The notes beneath the pieces are model-generated. The model was not told the origin of the DNA, did not search any database, and saw only the letters and a list, made by a program, of their open reading frames with translations. From assembly GCA_905160935.1 (NCBI GenBank), contig CAJHZI010000696.1, positions 758,501 through 822,500 of the forward strand: 64,000 nt of DNA, given 5' to 3'. This document shows positions 49,401 through 60,977 of the stretch, in pieces. Position 1 is the stretch's first letter. Every line of letters starts with the position of its first letter. A program made the translations under genes and the position numbers. The DNA comes from Enchytraeus crypticus. Its lineage: Eukaryota > Annelida > Clitellata > Enchytraeida > Enchytraeidae.

Positions 49401-52400
49401 ACGTAGCTCAATGAAGCAATCAAAACAATGACGTAGTCAAATCAGTGACGAAGTTCAATGATGCATTCATACAGAATATTTGAGGAAGTAAATTGTAATT
49501 CTATTTAAATTTACATTGCTATTGTTTCTAATTATTATTAAATAGAAGTTCTTACAAACGGTATGCATTTAATGATACTGTGCCGAATTATACTGAACCA
49601 CTTCGTAAAATTTGGTTCTTTGATTGCGATTAAGCAGTTGCTTGATTCGAAATTAAGCTTCGACAATCATTAGTATCAATTCACGCCATGAAGCTGAATT
49701 TAACCCTCCAACGACCAGCGTAAAAAAAGTTCCGTAAGTGACCAACAGGGGTCCAAAGCGGACCCCAGTGATTTAATTGGTTTTCATAAATATAAACAGT
49801 TGTGAAGCACTGAAAAATTACTAATTTAAGAGAGACTACATTCCTACATAATAAAATTACGCTATGATTTAACTATAGCACTCTAATATAATTTAGAATC
49901 TTTTTTAATCTTTTAGTACGTAAATTATAAATATTTTAATACATAATCTCTTTTAGATCTTTTTATTTTCTCTTCAGCACATATTTTTTCAGATCGTTTG
50001 GGGTGAATCGATTTGTGTTGACATGTGATGGGGGACGTCCCTGATGTCATCCTTGTATGAGGAAACGGACGTTAAAGCGTTATTATTATTATTATTATTA
50101 TTAATTAATAAGCAAGTTTATGGAACTATTCACTTCCTAGTCCATAATTGTGTAAATACTCTTCGTATGCAGCTTACATAAAAAGTGATTAGAAGTAAGA
50201 GCACTTAATGTCAATTAGTCTCTCATAGTGCACTGTCTACTGGCAGGTCCATGGTGTATAACACCTCCACTCTTCTCTGTCTTCTGCCTTCCTCTTCATT
50301 TCCACATATGAATGTGTCCTTAAATCATCTAACATACCTAATCTCCGCCTCCCCCTGCCTCTTTTTCATTCCATTCTACCTTCTATGACCTCTCTTAATA
50401 GACCTTCCCACCTTAGAATGTGTCCAAATTTTTCCTATCCAATCTGTCCTATCCAAATATTCTTTCTATTTCTTATGTCATTTATCAACTGTTTATCTGT
50501 ACCAACTCTATCCAGAACTTCCTCATTTGTAAACCTTCTGAGTCCAGCTATTCCTCTCCATTTGTTTTCCAAATCCACATTTCCAATGCCTCCAGTTTCT
50601 TAATATCTTCCTTCCTTAAGGTCCATGTTTTCCAACCATACAATAGCGTGGTCCAAACCAAAGTTTTCACTATCTTTATCTGATGTAGGCGAATTAATAG
50701 GCCTTTGTAAATAAAATGTAACTTGTTATATCCTGTATCTTACAGTATGCTATTTTATTCACAACAACTATTAGTGACAGTTTTCTTTGATACTGTACTC
50801 CGGACACACAAATGCTTGGCATGTGATACATTTTAGCCTTTATTTTCTATCCCACCCTCTGGCGCTCACCGAACATCTCCCACGCAAATTTGCAGGATCG
50901 GCAGCCTGTTTTCTTGATACTCTAGCATCAGCATCTTTCAAACTGAACTAAGTCGAAACTAAGCTGAACTAAACTGACGCGTAGAGAGCTCTCTGGGTAT
51001 ATAAGAGTTCACAAGGCGTTCCAATGCCAAAGAAAACAAATTAATTTTAGATCAAATTTTCAGCGCCGTCTGATAAGGAGATTAGATAATAATTTTTCTA
51101 ACTTTTCCCACATAAGCACGATTACAAAAAAACTGAAATTCAGACTTATACAACGAAACTAAAAACAATTGAACTAGTGAAAATCTATAGGTAAATGTTA
51201 CCAAATCGCAAAATTAAAAAGAAGAATAATTATACTTCGGAATTCACTCAAAAACGACAATTGAAGACAGATAACAAAGTTATAATCTACAAGTGGATAG
51301 TACTATGGTCATATGAGAACAACGCACCAAATTTTACTAGAATACCGAAAACCTGAAAAAGAGAGATTTAATAGAAAAGAACAAAATAATCCCACTTTAG
51401 TCCACAATACTAGCTGTACTAATTTAATTTACAATAAAAATTAATGTAGAAAAAACTAGTGCAGCAAAGACCAACGGGGGGTCCACGTGGACCCCACGCA
51501 TTTGGGGATCTCCCCTACTTTAATTAAGAAATGTGCAATAAATTTCAAAACGTGGTTTTGTAGGTAATTTCTCTAGGAACAACTACAATTTTTTGAAGAA
51601 TTTTATTCTGCTGTTTTAAAAAGTTTTAGAAGAAAAATCGAAAGCGGGGTCCGCTGTGCATCCCCCGTTGGTCGTTGGAGTGTTAAGCTGTAATTTCTCT
51701 GTCAAACTGTTTATTGCTTTAGAGTTCAGACAATGCACATCAAAATATAAGTTTTGTTTAGGCAATGTACTCCACAATACGGGGTTTGATAGAGTCTCCC
51801 TATGGCAAACTGTAAACATATTCGAAAGAGTTGACCACAATAGCGTAGATGAAGACATATATACCCTTATACTATCCATGTCTATACCCTTATACTATCC
51901 ATGTCTATACCTCATACTATCCATGTCTATACCCGTATACTATCCATGTCTATATCCTCATACTATCCATGTCTATACCCTTATACTATCCATGTCTATA
52001 CCCTTATACTATCCATGTCTGTGCCCTTATATTATCCATATCTGATCCAGGGAAGACATCTAATTGTGTTCCACAGGACTAAAGCAGAAGTTTTATAACA
52101 GTGTCATAAAATGTTTACTGGTGAATATTGTTTGCTTATTGAGTCTAGATGCAGCAAACATGCCTGGCCGGCAATTATCTTCTTGCATAACATTGCCGCT
52201 GTATGTTATGTATACTTATGTAAGCGCGTGTTTTTGGCATGTTGGCGTTAACGGAACGGTTGCAATTAGAGTGAATTTGTTAGATGCTAAAAGTGAGTGA
52301 AGGGCAACATTTCCCACTAGCAGTACCAGTATAGAGTTGTCTGACTTAATTCAACACACGTAAGCTGACAGACAGCCGTAGACAGAAAAACAAGAGTATT

Positions 52401-54986
52401 CTATCCTGCGCATTTAAATCAATTATCATGCGTGGAACATTCAGAGCAACTTTACTAGATGGTCACTGTGGCAATTGAAAAGGCGATTTGATTAAATGAA
52501 TGGAGCTAATTTGTGAAAAGTATGGAGATAAAGAACCAGTTTCTTATTTATATTGTTACTAATGACTGAATTTAAATTTTGGTTAAACAGTAGATAAGCC
52601 TATATGTGCGTTATATGTTTTTATGTTGTCTTATTTTCCTTTCTTGTAATACTGCCACTTGTTTGGTGAATAAAAGAATATATATATATATATATAATTT
52701 TATCAAAGAGCATATTAGATTTTATTTTAAATCATTAAAATGCACGCATAATCTGCACGCAAAGAGATCGGTTTCGGCTACTAGTAATAATTATAATTTT
52801 TCAAAAGTACTAAATAGAACGACATTTGTCGTGAGGGAACAAAATAAGGAACGCAATAGCCGCTGAAATTAAATGTTAAATAAATAGTTCATGGTGTGCC
52901 GTAGTACTAACGATATACGCTCATCTCATCTCATGAATATTGATACAATTATTCTCTTGCGAATCATTTGATTAAGCAGGTCATCATTGCGGTCACCATT
53001 TTCTTCAACTACATCAGTTTTTTTCCTATATCTGACCTTTTTTGTTTGTTCTTATAGTTACACACATGACATACAGCATGTGCTACGTAGTTCCCTTTCT
53101 TTGTTACTGTTTTTGTTGTTTTCGTTATTTCCTTTTTCATCTCCATGGATAATAGTAATCCTTGCCTTTTGATAACGCATTCAAAACTGTTAGCACTCGG
53201 CCTTCCGAGGTGGTCACCCACAAAGTACTAACCGGGCGCGATGTGGCGCGCAGCTTAATGGAATGGACTAAATCCCACCCCCTACCTATTGTGACCTATG
53301 TACTACTAAATCCTACCTATTGAAAATTTGAAATAACATTATTTAACCTTCTGAATTACGCTTTGATTCGCGCGTGCTAGGCTACGGTTGCTCTTTCTAA
53401 GCAATTTAGTCTTCATGCAGAATATGACACGACTCTGTTTAAACATAGCAGAACAGTAAAACAACAGAGAAAAAAGAGAAAATTGTGTGAAAACATGCAA
53501 AAACAAGCACACATATGCAAATACATGCTGACTTATACATAAACAGATGTAAACGTACAATATTGGACAGAGACCTGCAGAATCGTGTGTAGAGAATTGA
53601 GAAGCACAAAATTTTGTTTAAGTAGAGAAACATTCTTAACTTGAGAATGAGTATCTCGCCGGACGAGTTGAAGAAAACACGACGAAATGTGTCAAGATTA
53701 ATGCATTGATGCTGCATGGGAATAATTTCTAAAACTAATAAACAGTATTGTATTTTGACAGAAAGATTAAATTGTTTAAAAAAAGTGTAAAATAAAAATA
53801 AATAAGAACGGAGTTTTCGTATTCTGGAATGCAATGTCTGCCCCAAATCAATCAAATTAAAGCAAATATTGCACAAAGCGCCGCTCTATAGAAGCTACTA
53901 TAAGTAGACTAGAAGTATTGCAGTTATACAGACTATGAAAAGTCGAGCTGCTAAGTGTCCAAAAGCCACAATGGGTGTATTTCTGCTAGATTTCTTTAAT
54001 TAAGGAAACAGAAGTATGAGTGTACGACAGATCAGTAACGTCTTAATGACTATTCACTGGCTACAAATCTCATCCATACCTGAGTTTATACTCGTCATCT
54101 TCATCTAGATTATTCACTAACTACAAATCTCTACCATACCTGAGTTTATACTTATCATCTTCATCGTCTTCCCTAGAATCCCAGTTTAGCTGGGGCCGGG
54201 ATACGAATAGACCTTCTCCAATCATTTCTGTGGGTGAGGAACTTCTCCATTCTTTGTAGAAAATTTTGTAGCCATTTCTGAAGCTTAGGCACTCACAAAT
54301 CGAATGCCCTCTCTGACATTGACACTGGTACGGACACAACACGGGATACCTGAGACGTACTGAAAATGAAAGTAAATAATAGTTGTATAACATACAACCA
54401 GTAGTTATAGAACACCATAAATTTAATCGATAAAGCACTATTAATGTTACATTTATCAAAGTCAGCTTTACTTAATGTTGCCGACTCTAATAAGCCTGAG
54501 TATATTTATTGATGGAATAGAAATAGATAGAAGAATTATTGGATTCTTCAATGGTGGCCTAGTCAGTAGTCAAGTTGATAAAATAGTCGTTACACAGAGA
54601 TTAACCATTATACAGGCAGAGATTAACCATCATACAGACAGAGATAAACCATCACACAGACAGAAATAAACCATCATACAGAGATAATCCATCATACAGA
54701 GATAAACCATCACACAGGCACAGATAAACCATCATACAGACAGAGATAAACCATCATACAGACAGAGATAAACCATCATACAGACAGAGATAAACCATCA
54801 TACATACAGACAGAGATAAACCATCATACAGACAGAGATAAGCCATCACGCAGACAGAGATAAACCATCATACAGGCAGAATAAAGCATCACACAGAGAT
54901 AAAGCAGCACACACAGAGAGAGAAACCATTGCACAGGCGGAGATGACGAAAGTCTAATATGGAGCAGATAGAATGAACAGTGAGAA

Positions 54987-55041
<55 letters not shown>

Positions 55042-58000
55042 TGTGAGAATAGTTAACTTGTAATGACTGACATCTGGTTGAATATGATCTAAAAGTTTTT
55101 GATTGCTCCTCCTCTCTATCTCTCTATCTCTAGCCCTCTATCCCCCCCTCTCTCGCTCTATCTGTCTATCTCTCTATTTATCTTTCTGTCTCTCTATCCG
55201 TCTACTTCTATATCTCTCTATATTTCGCTTTGACAAGCACACTTACACATCACTGACCGTGACGTGTGTAAGATAAAATAAGACACACGTTTTTTAAATA
55301 TTTTTTGTTGCTGTATAATTACACGCAAGTCGTGAAGAGTCTCATTGAATGCATTACTTAGTTAATTAAGAGTGAACTAATTAATTACTAGAGATCAATT
55401 ACTCAATCATTTACTTGAGTCTGTACTCAATATGTATAATTTAAAGCAACTCAGTTTATCAGACTTAAACTTTAAAATATATCAAACGTCTTCATAGCAC
55501 AGGTTCGATTGAATTGTTCAGAAAGAGTGACTAGAATTCATCGAAAAATTTATCGGTTGATTGATTGATTGATTGACTGATTGAGTGACAAGTTGATTTA
55601 TTGTTAGATTGATTAATCAGTTGTTTGATTGATCGGTTGATTAATTGATCGGTTGATTGATTGATCACTTGATTGATTGATTGCACACGTACGCACGCGC
55701 TCAAGTACGCAAGTAGGCATGGGGTCAAGCCAGCATGAGCGCATAGAAGTAAAAGCACGTAACAGACTGAAATATCATCCTCGCCAATTGCAGACGGCCG
55801 ATGCCCTTGGGGCATCAGCTTCTGTCATGTCCTACATCATTTTGTTTTTTGAGAGGAGGAAGGGGGGGTGTTATTTGGGCAATTAGAGGGTCATTCTCTA
55901 AACGCGTACAATATGCAAGTGGTAAAACAATTTTGTTTGACATAGAAAATATATCAAAATCATTAAAATAATTAATCTATTGTGACTCAACGTTAGGGTT
56001 CTGCTAGAAATAGCTGCTGTTGGGTTGGTTCGGAAAAAGCATCCATGAGAGTAGATACAATGGCGCATTTTACATATGTTGATTATAAGAATTCAGTACA
56101 TTTAAAAATAAGAAAGAAATATTTATAATTTCAGTAATTTTTTCTCATATTTGGATAGGTTGATAGCAAGCTGACCAGTTTGAAAGCAAAAAACTGCAAA
56201 ATGTTAAACTTTTGTTCTCTCCTTCAGACTTACAAACTACAAATTTTACTCAGAAGAAGGAAGTTCGCGAATTTACTAATTTACACTGTTTAATTTGTTG
56301 CTGAGCTGTTTGATGTACAGTGAAATATTTGTTTATTTTGCACTATTTTTTATTTGTGTCATTGATAAAAGTTGTCTGCCTATTAAGTAAGCATTCCGAG
56401 ATATATTTATATGATATTTTCATTTATACTATATATTTTAATTACAATAATTATTACATTTTTTATTTTAAATATATAGGCCTAAGCAAAATATACAATA
56501 GTTAGCTATTGTATATTTTGAACTAAATGTGTCGTTTGTTATATGTATATAAATCTCTCTACCACTGTAAATTTAAAAGTGTAACAAAATTTGTGATTGA
56601 TATTTACACCTCCTTAAATATTGGCCAGTATTTTTACTTTCTGCAATGATATTTTTTAAAACTCCGTTTCGCATTCTTTGGAGAAGAAAGTGCGTGATCA
56701 TAAGATAAGTGGGGGTGGGTGGGTGAAGTAAGGTTAGCAGGTACAACAGCTGTTTCCGGTATGACGTAATCATAGAAAGATTGAGTTACTACGTTGCTCC
56801 AGATACCATCAGTCGAGTCATCTCTTGTTTTTGCAGTCAATATAAAAGTGGTGTTGCTAATGGCTGGGATGAACCGTAGGTTATGTTAACCCCTCTCAAT
56901 TTGCAGCATTTAAAAGAAAAGAAACTTAAAATAAGTAAATTTGTTTGTATTAATAAGTTTAAAAACCGATATACTACATGTATAAGTACTGAGCAGTATT
57001 AATACATGTATGTACAAATATATGTATAGAATGAGCAAATTGGGTATGACGTGAGTTAATGGAGCGTAAAATGAGAAAGTAAAATCATGAACATCGAACG
57101 ATCAACAAAATTAACGTCATTATGATCATCGATAGAAGATTCAAATACACATAAAGTAAACAACAGATAGCTATCCTGTGCGTCAAATAAACAACAGATA
57201 GCTATCCTGTGCGTCAAATAAACAACAGATAGCTATACTGTGCGTCAAATAAACAACAGATAGCTATACTGTGCGTCAAATAGACAACAGATAGCTATCC
57301 TGTGCGTCAAATAAACAACAGATAGCTATACTGTGCGTCAAATAGACAACAGATAGCTATACTGTGCGTCAAATAGACAACAGATAGCTATACTGTGCGT
57401 CAAATAGACAACAGATAGCTATCCTGTGCGTCAAATAGACAACAGATAGCTATCCTGTGCGTCAAATAGACAACAGATAGCTATCCTGTGCGTCAAATAG
57501 ACAACAGATAGCTATACTGTGCGTCAAATAGACAACAGATAGCTATACTGTGCGTCAAATAGACAACAGATAGCTATCCTGTGCGTCAAATAGACAACAG
57601 ATAGCTATACTGTGCGTCAAATAAACAACAGATAGTTATCATATGCGTAAAATAAACAGCAGATATTTATCATATGTATCAAATAAACAACATACAGTAT
57701 AGTTATACTGTGCTTCAAATAAACAACAAATAGCTATCATGTGCGTCAAATACACAACAGATGGCTTTACCGTGCGCCAAATAAACAACATATAGTTATC
57801 CTGTGCATCAAATAAACAACAGATAGATATCCTGTCAAATAAACAACAGATAGTTATCCTGTGCATCAAATAAACAACAGATAGATGTCCTGTCAAATAA
57901 GCAAAAGCTAACTATCCTGTGCGTCAAATAAGCTCAGACGCTTCAACTCGGCTTCTCTACTCATGTCTTTTCTTATTTAGCGAAATCGTGATTACACGAC

Positions 58001-60934
58001 TAGGCTAAGTGGAGAAATGCTCAAAGAATTCGAATCTCGATCGCAGATATATAGAAATGTAAATTATTCATAGCATCAATTTTTTCAAACTTTTACTGTT
58101 TCGATCACTACACAAACTCACAATTGGCAAGCCAAATGATGCCTTTCGTTAAAATACAAAATGATTGCATTTCCTGATCCACATATTTTTTACTGTTTAT
58201 TAAATTGCTATTAATTAGTATCTACTCTCAATTGTAAAACCTAGCATGGCATAACAAAAGTTAGAGTGCTACTGTCATCCATGCTAACGTCGAACACTAT
58301 TGAGACAACTCCAAGCCGGTGAGCGAAAAGAATATCTAAAATGCGGTCCTTAATTAATTAATTCTAGAAAAGACTGTGTACGGAACTCAAATTATATATA
58401 TTTTATGATGATTGAATCATACGATTTTTTTAAACAGCTAAAAGTCTAATCCAGCTTTCTAGCCAAGGGCTCAATAAACTCATTAAAACATTACTTGAGA
58501 AGATTAAATTCTCAACAAAAAGGTCTATTAAAATTTTTTCACACTTTTGGAAGTAACGCTAAAGTTATTTTGTCTTCAGGGTATCATAATGTTAGTATAC
58601 ATGTAGTATAGTATAGTATAGTATAGTATAGTATGGTATGGTATGGCATGGTATGGTATGGTATGGTATGGTATAGTATGGTATGGTATGGTATGGTATG
58701 ATATGGTATGGTATGGTATGGTACGGCATGGCATGGCATGGTATGGCATGGCATGGCATGGCATGGCATGGCATGGCATGGCATGGCATGGCATAGCATG
58801 GCATGGCATAGCATAGCATAGCATAGAATAGTAGAGTACAGTACAGTACAGTACAATATAGTATAGTATAGTATAATATAGTATAGAATAGCATAACATA
58901 GAATAGCATAGCGTAATATTATAATAGTATAATAATGTTAGTATTTTTAATTTTTGAGACAGTCTATTTATATCCCGACCCTGGTTAAACTGGGATTCAA
59001 GGAGGATGATGATGATGATGCTGATGAATAATGTTAGTATTTTTGTTATTGCGCGGCCCCTGTGTATGACTTCACCTCTACGTTCCATTGAACTTCGTTT
59101 TCGTGACTGGATACTCGTGATTTGACGCTTGTTACGATATCAAACGTATTTCATAGTCTGTAAGCAAGTTACAAGGATATCGAATGATCCAGAATCCTGC
59201 CCTATCCGGTTACTACATCACCTCACAATAGTAGCAGCTTGTTGTTAGACGTTACGACTTTGTTGAGCTGCTATTACTATGTATTAGGCAGCGATAGGGA
59301 CTATCCAGTGCTGGGAACTATCTAATGAATACTATCCAGTGCTGGGAAATATCTAATGAATACTATCCAGTGGTGGGAACTATCTAATGAATACTATCCA
59401 GTGGTGGGAACTATCTAATGAGCACTATCCAGTGGTGGGAACTATCTAATGAATACTATCCAGTGGTGGGAACTATCTAATGTATACTATCCAGTGGTGG
59501 GAACTATCTAATGAATACTATCCAGTGCTGGGAACTAAATTATTTCTAAATTATTTACTCTTGTGAGACATTGCTTACCTTCACGCTCTAAGCTATCTAA
59601 TCTTCTTTCCAGCATGATGCACCGCAGATCTGGAATTCTTTTGTAGCCAGTCTTCGGCAGTCTTCGTTTGAATCACATCGGCCTTGCTTTCGAATGAACA
59701 GTTCCATAGGCAGTTGAAGATCCATCTTTTCCATCTCTCTTTTCCATCTAGTGTCCATGAGTTAGCCCCTAAAAGTCCTTTTCTTTAATCCATTTATATT
59801 TGGACTGATTTTCTGGCTTTCTGAGTTTGCACCGTTTTTGGACTTTCTACTCGCTCGCCGGATTGATTTTGTCTTGATAGTGCTCGATTTTGCCATTGAT
59901 GACTGTAGCACTCTAATTGTTGTTATGTTATGTTAACGTTTCGTTTATATCTAGTTATCCGGCTAGGTATGAATTAATGGAATGTTTATTATAAATTTCA
60001 CATCGATTTTGAGTAAAGAACTTATTCTGCTTTTCCGAATGTTCTCCATAGTTCGTCAAGGTATGTACTTCGCAATGTTTAGACTGTTATAAACAAATAT
60101 AGTGAAATTTGTATTATATACATTTATTTCAGATCGATCCAAAAGTGGCCTTCCCGAAGAAGCCATCATCTTCGCAGCCCAAGGTAGGCCCTGTTTCTTG
60201 CATATCAATTGCTTTAAATTAAATCGGCTGTGCGACCGGATGCGATACAGATGCGAGAGCTTAAAGCAGCGCATACCTTGAGATCTCTCAAGTAATTGAA
60301 AGATGCTCGATGAAATTATCTCAATCCTTGATTCCTTAGTCAAGAATTTCTACATGTATAATAGTTCGATGTTAAAATGTTTAAATTGAACACTTTCTTA
60401 TGATCCTCCTGAATACTATTGGCTGACTGATGTGGATTTAACGTCAAGGTCAGAAGCCCGAAGGACTTCTCTTCAAGACTTCAGTTGTACCAGTGAACTG
60501 TTGTACCCTGAAACCCAACCATCGCCGTGGTTGATCCAAATGACCGACCAATTAATGCTGCCAAGTTAATGGCCTAACGCAATTGACATTCTCAACTTTT
60601 AGTTTTTAATTGGTAGAGCAGAGGAGAGATATTTGAACGGAATTGAATGAAAAGAATATTTTAACGGCTGTTTCTATTTGAATAGGCTTCATATTTGGAC
60701 ATCTATTAATATATTCTTTTTTAGAATTGAATCGATCTCTTTCGCACCCAACTCAAAGCTGCCATGGGATATCAGGCCCCAAGCTGTTGTTTTACCCCTC
60801 CAAGGTTTTCCTCCCTTCCCTACTCAGCATCTTTTTCTCTCTCGTCTATTCAATTATCGTCTCGAGCAAATTCTTTTATATTTGCTAAAAGAACCGCTTC
60901 CATTGAGACAGGGACGAGAGAGAGAGAGAGAGAG

Positions 60935-60977
<43 letters not shown>

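Larger units (their letters stand above)
49704..51682. mobile_element. piggyBac-like non-autonomous element with TTAA duplications
   Basis: The left end CCCTCCAACGACCA (49704-49717) pairs with the right end TGGTCGTTGGAGTG (51669-51682), 13 of 14 bases, and both are bordered by TTAA (49700-49703, 51683-51686). Near each end lie GGGGTCC/GGACCCC motifs (49748-49765, 51477-51495, 51645-51660). No transposase is readable. It contains a LINE tail (49960-50105) and an RTE fragment (50215-50690), so its own length was nearer 1.3 kb. CCC-starting TIRs and TTAA targets are hallmarks of piggyBac. Confidence 0.85.
52050..57150. other. Middle of Musashi intron 4
   Basis: Unique AT-rich DNA at 52050-53190, 53270-54140, 55060-55540 and 55690-57150, with only the listed repeats. 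No RRM-like or other coding exon was found. Confidence 0.45.

Noticed and set aside
49290..49470. Cluster of CRE-like tgacgta sites as an enhancer
   Set aside because: All stem from one drifting tandem unit; no independent support for regulation.
54121..54459. 112-codon minus frame with CxC motifs
   Set aside because: Covers a family I repeat; other copies do not keep the frame.
57155..57935. CRISPR-like array of ~31-bp repeats
   Set aside because: Units are directly joined with no unique spacers, and the DNA is from an animal nucleus.
58576..59088. 170-codon minus frame of Tyr-His-Ala-Met repeats
   Set aside because: 5-bp array (tatgg/catgg); no unique sequence.
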